A stretch of 34,334 nucleotides of DNA from Erythrobacter sp. (GCA_030065195.1 JASJDE010000028.1:1-34334); one strand, 5' to 3'; numbered from the stretch's first letter, positions 19,989 to 29,044 are shown. A program made the numbers and translations. Notes: generated by a model not told the origin, from the letters alone.

Positions 19989-20642
19989 ATGAACTTGGAA
20001 GATCGAACTGAAGCGCTGTTTCGGATGCTCGACTGCGATCGCGATTCAGCGGAAGCGCTGGCTTCCTCGATGCGTCCATGTGAATACGCACCGCGCACCG
20101 TTCTCTCGCACCAAGGCGATCACGACGATCGCCTGTGGCTGATCTTCGAGGGGACCGTCCAATTGCAAGCGATCTCCAGTGAGGGCCAAGCGACAGTGAT
20201 TTCGGCATTCGGCCCCGGGGAACTGGTCGGTGCCTTTGCGGCGGAGGAGGAGAGCGCTTTCGACGCCAGATCGCTGGGACAGGTGCGCGCGCTCCAGATT
20301 GCAGCCCGCCAGCTCGACCAACTGTTCCGCCATTTTCCCGATCTGGCGGCGGGCATGTCGCGAATCTATTCGGGCCAGTTGCACACGGTGTTGGACCGGC
20401 TTGCCGCGCGGGTCACACTCTCGGCTGTCGGTCGCTGCTATCGCGAATTGCTGGCCTTGGCGGGCGCGTCGGACACGATTTCCCCGCCACCAGTCATCGC
20501 CGCCCTGGCGTTGACGGCCCAAACCACCCGCGAGACCGGATCGAGAGCCATCAGCAATCTTGAACGGCGCGGCATTATCGAACGCTCGGATACTGAGCTT
20601 GCAATCGTCTCGCGCCGGATGCTGGAAGAGCTGGTGGTTTGA
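19989..20642 (+). CDS. Crp/Fnr-family transcriptional regulator
   Basis: Cyclic-nucleotide-binding-like N-terminal domain (RTVLSHQGDHDDRLWLIFEGTVQLQAIS...FGPGELVGAF) and C-terminal winged HTH (ALTAQTTRETGSRAISNLERRGIIE). Confidence 0.88.
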   Translation: MNLEDRTEALFRMLDCDRDSAEALASSMRPCEYAPRTVLSHQGDHDDRLWLIFEGTVQLQAISSEGQATVISAFGPGELVGAFAAEEESAFDARSLGQVRALQIAARQLDQLFRHFPDLAAGMSRIYSGQLHTVLDRLAARVTLSAVGRCYRELLALAGASDTISPPPVIAALALTAQTTRETGSRAISNLERRGIIERSDTELAIVSRRMLEELVV

Positions 20643-20649
20643 GCGGGCG

Positions 20650-22149
20650 CTATGGGTGGATCGCCCACAGCGAGATCGGCCCGCTGAGCGAGGGCAGTTC
20701 GCCCAATTCTTCGATATGGATATCGTCGCTCAAGACACGTGCGATCATCGCCGAGCGACCGTCAGTGACGGACTCTCCCGCACTGACGGCTCGACTGAGC
20801 CGCGAGACACGATCCAGGATCAGTCCATCGGGTCGCGGCTTCGCCAGGATATCGATCAGGAGAGATCCGGCCTGCGCGAGTCCGCGTCTTGCAGCGTCGA
20901 GCATCGCCACGATACCGGCGTTCGGTTCGCCCATATAGCCGGCTACCCCATCGATTGAGATCGGCTGGAGTCCGTGCTTCTGGGCAAGTCGCGCGGCATC
21001 ATTCTGCCCCAAGTCGCGAAAGGCGACGATCGCTCTCAAGCCCAGCGCGGTGTTCGGCTCCGGACGCCGAATGCGGAGCCCGCCGCCTTGGATCGCGCGT
21101 GGCGTCTCGATCCTATGCAAGGGACGTCCCGAACCGAGCCAATGCGCGACATGCAGACGCTCCTCTTCATCCGGCGCAGCAATGGTAATGGCGTGCGCGT
21201 GGCTGCTGAGGATATCGGCATTTCGCAGGGCTTGCCCCATCGAAACAAGGTTTGCGGTTTCCACGGAGAGGCCAAAGGGCACCTCGCCCTTTTCGCCGGT
21301 CAAGGAGAGAGCTTCAACGCGTTCGGCGCGCTCGATCAGGCGATCGAAGCGCGCATTCCAGTCGCTTCCATAGGGAGCCACCGATGTTGCACGAAACTCC
21401 TCAACCGTGCTTGGAAGCGAGACGGTCAGGCGAGCGCCCGCCGCAACCGCCGCCTCTGCGATCAGGATATCGGCTCCCGCCGCGAGAGCGCCGAATGCGA
21501 AGCCGGGTCTGAGCCTGGCGATCGTCGTGTCGATCCCTTCACGCAGGCCAGGCGCATCCGGGTCGAGACCGATCATTCCGCTGAAATGGATCGAGCACGG
21601 CGGACGATGCCGGTCGAGCCAGGTCGCATCGCCGCCCTGCGCAGAAATAATGGCGGTGAATTGTTCGATCGTGCGGGCATGGTCCTCCCATGCTTCGGGC
21701 AACGCATCGATACCGGCAGCAAGCGACGCCTCGGCCTCGGCGGGCGATCCCAACAAGAGCTGCGCTTCGGCGCGCGTCGCCTCGCGCCAGTATGGCGTCT
21801 CGCCCTCTCCCGGATCGGTATCGACAAGGTCGCGTACGTCCTGCGCCAGGGCACGCGATCGAGCCTCGTCCCCGGCAAACAAGGCCAGCGCTGCGGCGTT
21901 GATCAACGGATAGCTATCGGTCTTGAGCGCATAGGCCGCGAGATAGGCTTTGGAAGCTTCACGAAAAAGCCGCTTCGCTTCATCCCCCTCCACACGCCAG
22001 GCGAGATCCTTGAGCAACCGCCCCTTGAGCGTGAGGACTTTAATGTCGTCGGTGACCTCGCCAAGCCCCAGTTCCCCAAACAAACGCCAAGCCCGCACCG
22101 GATTTCCGGCACGGGCGTGGGTGAGGATTCTGTGTGGGTTGGGCGTCAA
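20650..22149 (-). CDS. Multidomain signalling protein: TPR/TRAFs-binding-like N-terminus, SLOG-like Rossmannoid middle, divergent class III nucleotidyl cyclase-like C-terminus
   Basis: N-terminal helical region (LKGRLLKDLAWRVEGDEAKRLFREASKAYLAAYALKTDSYPLINAAALALFAGD); middle IHFSGMIGLDPDAPG...GFAFGALAAGADILIAEAAVAAGARLTVSLPSTVEEFRATSVAPYGSDWNARFDRLIERA; C-terminus AIVAFRDLG...SIDGVAGYM...LDRVSRLSRAVSAGESVTD...ELPSLSGPISLWAI. Domain names from motif reading only. Confidence 0.7.
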   Translation of the reverse strand: MTPNPHRILTHARAGNPVRAWRLFGELGLGEVTDDIKVLTLKGRLLKDLAWRVEGDEAKRLFREASKAYLAAYALKTDSYPLINAAALALFAGDEARSRALAQDVRDLVDTDPGEGETPYWREATRAEAQLLLGSPAEAEASLAAGIDALPEAWEDHARTIEQFTAIISAQGGDATWLDRHRPPCSIHFSGMIGLDPDAPGLREGIDTTIARLRPGFAFGALAAGADILIAEAAVAAGARLTVSLPSTVEEFRATSVAPYGSDWNARFDRLIERAERVEALSLTGEKGEVPFGLSVETANLVSMGQALRNADILSSHAHAITIAAPDEEERLHVAHWLGSGRPLHRIETPRAIQGGGLRIRRPEPNTALGLRAIVAFRDLGQNDAARLAQKHGLQPISIDGVAGYMGEPNAGIVAMLDAARRGLAQAGSLLIDILAKPRPDGLILDRVSRLSRAVSAGESVTDGRSAMIARVLSDDIHIEELGELPSLSGPISLWAIHP

Positions 22150-22152
22150 CGC

Positions 22153-22905
22153 TTAGCCATCGTTCTTTACTTTGGGATCCACGACGATATCAGTCTTAAA
22201 GTCTCCGAGTGGACGATCCTCATCGGATATCGACACGCCAAGAGCAAAGCGTTGCGGAGCACCACCAAACGGTGTGCAATAGATCATTATCGTTTTTGCA
22301 CCATTGCCGCCAAAGACGGCCCCTCTGAACGCTCCATGCACCATAGTCCCAAACATGCCAGGGCTATAACCCATCAAAGCCAAATCAGCGGGCTTTCCGA
22401 CATAAATGTTTGAACTCTCCGAAAAGAAACTCGTCTTATGATTTGGGTTTGACGTATCATCGAAGTGCAAAACTAGGATCTTATTTCCACCGCTCTCGTC
22501 ATCGGACAAATCCATATCAAATCTGGTTCTTCTTCCACCGAGATCGTCACCATCATGGTCGATAAAACCTCGGTCTTCCATCTTCGCGGATATCTTGTTC
22601 CAGTAATCAGAGTAGTCATTATCGGCCTCAGGAGCCACAATTGTCTCTCGCTTCTTCTTGATTCGATACCTCTGTGGATTTGAACTCCGGATAGAGAATA
22701 TTTCGATATGCCGGGTGGGAGGCCCCCAGTCTAATCGAATTGGACGGAGGTTGAAGAAACTCGAATATTCTTCATCAACACCATTCAAAGTCCGAGCTTC
22801 AGTTCCTGGTACGCCCCGTTGCGCAAATATTTGAGCCTGAACTATCCTAAACAAAAAGCTTTGTTCTTCAATTGAAGAGACTTCGAGTCGTTCATCGCTG
22901 CTCAT
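22153..22905 (-). CDS. Hypothetical protein, middle gene of TIR operon
   Basis: Uninterrupted 250-aa ORF, 13 bp downstream of the TIR gene and 3 bp before the SLOG-like gene; beta-rich appearance, C-terminus RFALGVSISDEDRPLGDFKTDIVVDPKVKNDG. Lower GC than flanks. Confidence 0.75.
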   Translation of the reverse strand: MSSDERLEVSSIEEQSFLFRIVQAQIFAQRGVPGTEARTLNGVDEEYSSFFNLRPIRLDWGPPTRHIEIFSIRSSNPQRYRIKKKRETIVAPEADNDYSDYWNKISAKMEDRGFIDHDGDDLGGRRTRFDMDLSDDESGGNKILVLHFDDTSNPNHKTSFFSESSNIYVGKPADLALMGYSPGMFGTMVHGAFRGAVFGGNGAKTIMIYCTPFGGAPQRFALGVSISDEDRPLGDFKTDIVVDPKVKNDG

Positions 22906-22918
22906 TGCGCATTTCCTC

Positions 22919-24709
22919 TCAATTGGTTCTCAATTCCAATCCCCACCGTGGGGATAGGTGCATGTTGGGAAACGCTGAGTTGAAAACTCCTGCCTCCCCT
23001 TCGCCACCCATGCCAGCTCGTTGCCGCAAGACACTGCAGAACGTTGCGAGTTCAGCTTCAGCGCTGACTAATTCGTCGCTAACGCATGTACGAAGTGTTT
23101 CTATCGAAGCTACGCTGAAGTCGGGATCGGCTTTCACCAGAAGCAGGCCTACAACCCGTTCCTGAAGCTGCAACTTCTCGTTGTTGGGGAAAGCATCAGC
23201 AAGTCGACGTACGCGCCCTTGGATTTCTCTGAGTTTCTTGCGTGCCTTGTCAAGATGACCCGCATCGATCTCGGCCTGTGCCGTACCGATCGCGTTACCA
23301 ACTAGATCGCTCTGGAACTGTGCGTTTTCTGGCTCGGCTTTGGCCAGTTTCTCAAGAATTTTGCGTTCACGGGCACGATGTTCCAAGGCTACTTCGAATT
23401 CGCCGCCAGCGCGATGGGCGTCGGCGACCCAAGCATGCGCATCGGCCAGTTCCCGGGCGATGCCTTTGTTGCCGGGCGCTCTGGCTTCAGCCTGCTGAAA
23501 GAATTCGAGCGCTTCCGCGAAAAGCGCGGCGGCAGCAACGTAGTCACCTTCGCCACGCATCTTTACCAGCCCGATATTGCTGGCCGCGTAGCCCGCCTCC
23601 ATGATCCAATCGACATTGGAAGGGTCGAATGCGAGCAGTCGGGCGGACAGATCTGCATAGGCTTGCCAGTGAGGACCAGCGACTTCGGGCTTAACCTCGC
23701 GCCATGCCGCGTAGCCCACCCAGTATTCGCTTTGCGCGTGCGCGTAAATTCGTTCCGGATCGTTTGGCTGTTCGGACAAAAGCTGTGCGGTAATTTTATG
23801 CGCTTCTTCGAAGCGGTCCTTGGCGGCCTCCAACTCTCCTCTTGCTTCATTGGATTCGCCAACGGCCAGCAGGACAGTCGCAAGGCGCAGCTGGGACTTG
23901 GGAGGTAGCTCGCTCAATTCTCCTTGATTGTTGAAGTACTCCAGCGCGCGATCATTTACGCCCTGCATGAAATCCATCCGCCCCACACTACGGAGCTGCG
24001 GCCGTAAATCCTCGATCATGTATTCAACGAGACCCTCAGCTTCCACCCGCTGCCGTTCCGCCTCGTTGCGTGCGTTGAGTGCGATCGTCGTCATGACGCC
24101 CATGGCTATGGCAAACAGCGCGAACAGGCCCGTGACGGCCATCACGCGGCGCAATTGTCTTTGGCTGTCGCGCTGGACCAGCCGGTCGAGCGGGACGCCG
24201 GCGATTCCTGCCACCACCTTGAGGAAGCCCAACCGCCAGCCGTCGCCTTCCTTGCGCAGGTCGGCGGCAAGCGGTTCGGTTCCGCCGTCGGTCAGTGCCG
24301 CCGGAAATGCTTCTTGCGGCTCGCCGCGCAGGATTGCGGCGAGGATCGGGCGATCGGGATGGCGCTCGCGGAAGTAGGCGATTTCCTGATCGACCCATTG
24401 CGACGCCTTGGCGTCGGGCGAACAGGCCACCACCAGAACTGCGGATCGCTCGAGCGCGTCCTTGACGGCCGCCGACAGGTCTTGCGCGGCGGAAAGATCG
24501 TCACGGTCACGAAAGACCTTGCCGATCCCTCCCCGCTTGCGGTTCAGCGCATCGATGCCGCCCAGCCCCTTGGGCATGCGGTAGCTTTCCAATTGGGAAT
24601 GCAGCTTCCGCACCGTCGCCGCATCGGCGTGACTGTAACTGATGAACGCGCTGAAGCGCTGTTCGTTTGCCGTTTCGACCGAATTCGTCTCGCCCGCATC
24701 GTATTCCAT
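22919..24709 (-). CDS. TIR-domain protein with central transmembrane helix and C-terminal TPR-like region
   Basis: RFSAFISYSHADAATVRKLHSQLESYRMP, KVFRDRDDLSAAQDLSAAVKDALERSAVLVVACSPDAKASQWVDQEIAYF (TIR with Glu109); TM VMAVTGLFALFAIAMGVMTTIAL; then NEAERQRVEAEGLVEYMIEDLR and helical repeats. Confidence 0.88.
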   Translation of the reverse strand: MEYDAGETNSVETANEQRFSAFISYSHADAATVRKLHSQLESYRMPKGLGGIDALNRKRGGIGKVFRDRDDLSAAQDLSAAVKDALERSAVLVVACSPDAKASQWVDQEIAYFRERHPDRPILAAILRGEPQEAFPAALTDGGTEPLAADLRKEGDGWRLGFLKVVAGIAGVPLDRLVQRDSQRQLRRVMAVTGLFALFAIAMGVMTTIALNARNEAERQRVEAEGLVEYMIEDLRPQLRSVGRMDFMQGVNDRALEYFNNQGELSELPPKSQLRLATVLLAVGESNEARGELEAAKDRFEEAHKITAQLLSEQPNDPERIYAHAQSEYWVGYAAWREVKPEVAGPHWQAYADLSARLLAFDPSNVDWIMEAGYAASNIGLVKMRGEGDYVAAAALFAEALEFFQQAEARAPGNKGIARELADAHAWVADAHRAGGEFEVALEHRARERKILEKLAKAEPENAQFQSDLVGNAIGTAQAEIDAGHLDKARKKLREIQGRVRRLADAFPNNEKLQLQERVVGLLLVKADPDFSVASIETLRTCVSDELVSAEAELATFCSVLRQRAGMGGEGEAGVFNSAFPNMHLSPRWGLELRTN

Positions 24710-24883
24710 TGAAACGCCCCCACGCTCTGGAAATATTGCGGGAGAGTGTCGATGAAAACGCCGTTAATGCAAGTTAGTTGATACTGATTGTCCGACAAGC
24801 GTACACTTCGGATCGAGTAACGGCATACGACAATTCGGTGCATCGGCAAATCGAAGGCCGATCACCGAGAGCTTCGATCCACT

Positions 24884-25525
24884 TTATTCGGCGTCTGTAA
24901 GATCGGCGAAATGCCGTTTGACCTCGACAAGCGAGACCACATCGCCGTACTTGGCGTTCATGTCGAAAAGGTTGGCGCGGTGAACCTCGGCATGCCGGTC
25001 GCCGACCGCTTCTTCCACGACGATAGGAATGAAACCGTGCTGGCAGGCGTCGACACAGGTGGCGCGTACGCAACCGCTGGTCGAAAGCCCGGAGATGATC
25101 AGGCTGTCATGCCCCTGGGCCGTAAGAGTGGAGGCGAGCGATGTACCGAAGAAACAGCTCGCATATTGCTTCGAAATCACCAGCTCATCGTCGCGCGGGT
25201 CGAGGCCGGCCGGCCAGGCGCCGAGCGGATTGCCGCGCGCAAAGCTCGACAAGGCTCCAATCTTCTGGGCGAACCTCCCGCCATCCACCATCGAGGGATG
25301 GAACTCGACATTGGTGTAGATCACCCGCACGCCCGCCGCGCGCGCCGCGTCGCGCAGGTCCAGAGCAGAAGCGAGAACCGCGTCGACACCGGCATAGAGC
25401 GGGCTGTCCGCCGCGAAATAGGCTTCGACGAAGTCGATCAGGATCAACGCGGGGCGACGCCCGAAACCGATCCGCCCTTCGAAGACGCCTGCATAATTGC
25501 TTTGTGCGTCTTCGCGATTGCTCAC
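24884..25525 (-). CDS. Isochorismatase-family cysteine hydrolase (N-carbamoylsarcosine amidase-like)
   Basis: RPALILIDFVEAYF (Asp), VISKQYASCFFGT (Lys), GLSTSGCVRATCVDA (Cys). GTG start at 25525 with AGGAG upstream; longer ORF to 25696 overlaps the TonB receptor. Confidence 0.88.
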   Translation of the reverse strand: MSNREDAQSNYAGVFEGRIGFGRRPALILIDFVEAYFAADSPLYAGVDAVLASALDLRDAARAAGVRVIYTNVEFHPSMVDGGRFAQKIGALSSFARGNPLGAWPAGLDPRDDELVISKQYASCFFGTSLASTLTAQGHDSLIISGLSTSGCVRATCVDACQHGFIPIVVEEAVGDRHAEVHRANLFDMNAKYGDVVSLVEVKRHFADLTDAE

Positions 25526-25554
25526 CCGATTGGCTCCTCGTGCAGCTATTGCAC

Positions 25555-28077
25555 CTAGAAATTGTACCCGAACTCTACCCCGAACCGGCGCAGGCCGCCG
25601 GGCGAGATGAAAGACCCGCCAAACTCGATAGCAGGGATCACTTCGTTGAGATATTCGCGATTGAGCAGGTTGTCCGCAAAGGCGGTTAGGTTCCAATTCT
25701 CGCCTTCGAGGCCAAATCGCAGATCCAGCACGCCGAACGCTTCTCGCTGCGTGATCGAATAATCCGCGTCACCGACAAAGGCAGGGAGCGCCAGTGCCGA
25801 TCCGGGCAGCAATCCGCTGAACAAGGTTGGTGACGTGTTGTTCTGCACGGTGTGGAACCATGTTGGCCCGGTGATGCGATAATCGGCGCGCATCACGAGG
25901 TCGAAACTGTCGGCGAGCGGCGCTTCGATCTGCGTACCAAGGTTGATCGTGTAGTCAGCCGTGTAGGGCGATTCATTGCCAACCGTAATTGGCCGCGACG
26001 CGTTGGCGATGATTTCGCTTTCGGTGACATTGACCGAACCGAAGAAATCCCATCCGGGAACAACCTCGAAAGTCAGGTTGGCCTCCGCGCCATAGACTTC
26101 GACCTCGTCGATATTCGAAACTACGCGCAGCAGCCCGAACCCTCCGACGAAGAACTCGAAGAACTGCATATCGTCGATTTCGGTGTAGTAACCGGCAAGG
26201 TCGAAGGTGAGTTTGCCGTTCACCAAAGAGCCCTTGATGCCCGCCTCGAAGGCGCTCGAACGTTCCTTGCGGAAGATGTCTTCGATCAGGACGTTGGTCC
26301 CGATGAACTGGTTGAACGCCTGATCGACGATCGCCGCCGAACCCTGATTGTTGAATCCGCCGGATTTGAAGCCGATCCCCCAGTTCGCGTACAGATTTAC
26401 ATCGTCGCCGAGCGCATATCGCAGCGAAATCTTGGGCTGGAGCTGCTTGAACGACTCGGACTGGTTGGGGATCGGACCGAATGCCTGTCCGGGATTGATC
26501 GGCCCGCCTCCGAACGGATCGATCGCATTGGGGACGAGATTGCGCACGCTGCGGTCTTCGACGTCATAGCGCGCCGCCAGACCGATCTCGAAGCGATCGG
26601 TGACTTCATAGTCAAGCGAAGCGAAGACCGCATAGACGTCGGTCGAAAAATCGTCGTTATAGAGTTGTGTGGTCGGATTGCCGGAACCGGGGGCGTTGAA
26701 CAATTCCCGCGAGACGCCATTGCCCAGATCGGCACCGAGACTGACCCCGGTTTCGCGATCGATGTGGAGGTAATAGGCGCCGACCTGCCATTCGAGCGGA
26801 CCGCCGGAGTTCGACGCGAGGCGGATTTCAGCGCTTATGTCGCTTTGTTCGCGGATCTGTAGCTGTGTGCCGTCACAAGTAGTCGGACTATACGCGCCAA
26901 AGGTTGATCCGTTCACCGGATCGAAAATGAATGGAACGGGTGTCGCGCCGATAAAGGTCGGAGGGTTTTGCGGAAAGCCCGTCAGCTGTGCGGTCGTCGC
27001 GAAGCAGGAATTGGATGCGTCAATCGATGCCTGGGTCGCGCCGGGAAAGGTGAAGCGCGCAAAGTCGGCCGAAGTGCCGTCAGCCGTCAGAGCCTGCTGA
27101 ACATCGCTGTAAAGAGCCCAGGCCGTCAGGGTGACGGCGTCGAATTCATGTTCGATCTTGGCGGAGATTTCAAAAGTCTGCTGATCGTTGGTCGGTCGAA
27201 TGTTCGAATAGTATCCGAACGGATGATCGTTCACGTCTTCGAAAAAGGTCGGGTCCACCGCCGCGAAATTCGGCAGGTGGAAGGCAGCGTTGAAATTGAT
27301 CGAAGCTCCGGAAAGGTCGGCATAGCGTGCTTTCACATCGAGCTCGGTCGCCGGGCCCAGGTCCACGACCAACCGACCATCGACCGACCAGATTTCCTGA
27401 TCGTCGACCGAATTGGAATTCAGGAAGCGGTTGAAGAAGAAGCCATCCGTGGTGAAGTAGCTTCCCGACAGTACCAGACCCGCACCCTCGCCGATGGGGG
27501 TAGAGATGTAGCCGCTGGCGGAATAGGTGTTGTCTTCCGCAGCGGATACGCGAATGCCGCCCTCAAGGAAGTCGTCCGGCTTGAGGGTCTGGATTACAAT
27601 CGCGCCCGCTGCCGCATTACGTCCATAGAGCGCACCTTGCGGTCCCTTGAGGATTTCGATCTGGCGCAGTGTCCCCTGATCCTGGTTAAGCTGCGCGGTG
27701 TTGGTCTTGAGGATACCGTCGACCACGAGCGCAACCGAGCTTTCCGCGTCGCGCGCGCCATTGATCCCGCGAATGTTGATCTGCGTATCCCCGGCCTCCG
27801 CAGTACCGGTCACGATAGTGACGCCGGGCGTGAGCTGTACGAATTCGTCGGCGCGCTCGATACCGGCGCGCTCCAGTGTTTCGGTGGTAAAAACGGTGAT
27901 CGCGGAAGGAACTTCGGCAAGCGTTTCAGACTGGCGCCGTGCGGTCACGATGATGGCGTTGTCACCGTCGGTCTCGGCTGCGTCGGTCTCTGCATCCTGT
28001 GCCAGCGCCGGAACGGCGGGGACGAAAGCTAGCAACGCAACACTGCATCCAAGAACGGGTTTGATTCTGGTTTTCAC
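25555..28077 (-). CDS. TonB-dependent receptor
   Basis: Signal peptide ending ALAQ, plug NAIIVTARRQSETLAEVPSAITVFTTETLERAGIERADEFVQLTPGV, KGPQGALYGRNAAAGAI, C-terminal FGVEFGYNF. GTG start at 28077 preceded by GGAGG. Confidence 0.94.
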   Translation of the reverse strand: MKTRIKPVLGCSVALLAFVPAVPALAQDAETDAAETDGDNAIIVTARRQSETLAEVPSAITVFTTETLERAGIERADEFVQLTPGVTIVTGTAEAGDTQINIRGINGARDAESSVALVVDGILKTNTAQLNQDQGTLRQIEILKGPQGALYGRNAAAGAIVIQTLKPDDFLEGGIRVSAAEDNTYSASGYISTPIGEGAGLVLSGSYFTTDGFFFNRFLNSNSVDDQEIWSVDGRLVVDLGPATELDVKARYADLSGASINFNAAFHLPNFAAVDPTFFEDVNDHPFGYYSNIRPTNDQQTFEISAKIEHEFDAVTLTAWALYSDVQQALTADGTSADFARFTFPGATQASIDASNSCFATTAQLTGFPQNPPTFIGATPVPFIFDPVNGSTFGAYSPTTCDGTQLQIREQSDISAEIRLASNSGGPLEWQVGAYYLHIDRETGVSLGADLGNGVSRELFNAPGSGNPTTQLYNDDFSTDVYAVFASLDYEVTDRFEIGLAARYDVEDRSVRNLVPNAIDPFGGGPINPGQAFGPIPNQSESFKQLQPKISLRYALGDDVNLYANWGIGFKSGGFNNQGSAAIVDQAFNQFIGTNVLIEDIFRKERSSAFEAGIKGSLVNGKLTFDLAGYYTEIDDMQFFEFFVGGFGLLRVVSNIDEVEVYGAEANLTFEVVPGWDFFGSVNVTESEIIANASRPITVGNESPYTADYTINLGTQIEAPLADSFDLVMRADYRITGPTWFHTVQNNTSPTLFSGLLPGSALALPAFVGDADYSITQREAFGVLDLRFGLEGENWNLTAFADNLLNREYLNEVIPAIEFGGSFISPGGLRRFGVEFGYNF

Positions 28078-28217
28078 GGTCAACACTCCTCCATGCCAGC
28101 CGCCTACTCGCATTTGATGCGAGTCTGGTCGCTGAAAATTTCAGTCGGCCAACTGGCCGAGCGTCCCGTCCCAATGCATCGAAGCAAACCTGCTCCTGTA
28201 CACCACCGCTGCGCCCT

Positions 28218-28229
28218 ATTGTATACAAT
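28218..28229. promoter_or_regulatory. Perfect 12-bp palindrome ATTGTATACAAT (putative GntR operator 1)
   Basis: Lies in the divergent gap between the TonB receptor and the GntR gene; its TTGTATACAATTTGC context (28219-28233) recurs at 30353-30367. Confidence 0.65.
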
Positions 28230-28372
28230 TTGCCCACGTCAAGCGAAATTGGTATCGGGCTGTGAATTGTGTGAGGAGGGTCGAAACCGGTGACTTTTTG
28301 CTACAGTTCGGATCCTGCAGGTCCGCTTCTGCCCACTTTCAACCGCTTTCAGTGTCGTTTGGGTGCCTTTCG

Positions 28373-29020
28373 ATGACGCGCGCTTCCGAGCAGGCCTACG
28401 GTAAGATTCGCGAGTTCCTGTTGCGCGGGGATGCGAAGCCAGGCGAGCAACTGACCGAGGACCAGCTGGCGCATATAACCGGCGTCAGCCGCACCCCGGT
28501 TCGCGATGCCGTGCGCAGGCTCGAAGCGGAAATGCTGCTCATCCGCAATGAGTCCAAGCGCATCTTCGTCGCCGATTGGAGCCGCGACGACATCGACGAG
28601 ATGTTCACCCTGCGCGAAATGCTCGAGGGCCATGCCGCTGAGCGCGCAGCCGATCGACTGAGCGAGCAACAGATCGATCGGCTCGCCGAAGTGAATTCCA
28701 AGCTCCATGCGGCGGTCGATATGGACCCTCCCAACGTGGTCGAGTTCCTCGACGAAAACAGGGTCTTCCATGAAATCATCACAGAGGCCGCCGCGTCACC
28801 AAGGCTAAGACAGGTCCTCACCATGCTGGTCGAACAGCCGGTCGTCCTCCACACTGCGCGCAGCTACTCGGTCGAGGATCTCAAGCAATCCGCGCGCGAT
28901 CACGACGAATTGATTGCCGCCTTTCGCGCGCGCGATCGCAGCTGGGCGAGAGCAGTCATGGGCAGCCATTTGCGGCGCGCGTTCCACACCTTCGCCGACG
29001 CTTCCGAAGCGGCCGAATAG
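28373..29020 (+). CDS. GntR-family (FCD/FadR-type) transcriptional regulator
   Basis: SEQAYGKIREFLLRGDAKPGEQLTEDQLAHITGVSRTPVRDAVRRLEAEMLL winged HTH, then helical FCD-like effector domain. Confidence 0.93.
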   Translation: MTRASEQAYGKIREFLLRGDAKPGEQLTEDQLAHITGVSRTPVRDAVRRLEAEMLLIRNESKRIFVADWSRDDIDEMFTLREMLEGHAAERAADRLSEQQIDRLAEVNSKLHAAVDMDPPNVVEFLDENRVFHEIITEAAASPRLRQVLTMLVEQPVVLHTARSYSVEDLKQSARDHDELIAAFRARDRSWARAVMGSHLRRAFHTFADASEAAE

Positions 29021-29044
29021 AGGCCTGAAATTCGGCCGCAGGAG

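Noticed and set aside
20974-22413. 479-aa plus-strand ORF opposite the SLOG-like gene
   Set aside because: Spans the boundary of two tightly packed minus-strand genes; composition is low-complexity Arg/Ala-rich with no domain-like pattern.
22153-24709. Mobile element as the carrier of the TIR operon
   Set aside because: No integrase, transposase, tRNA attachment site or flanking direct repeats were seen; only lower GC in the middle gene.
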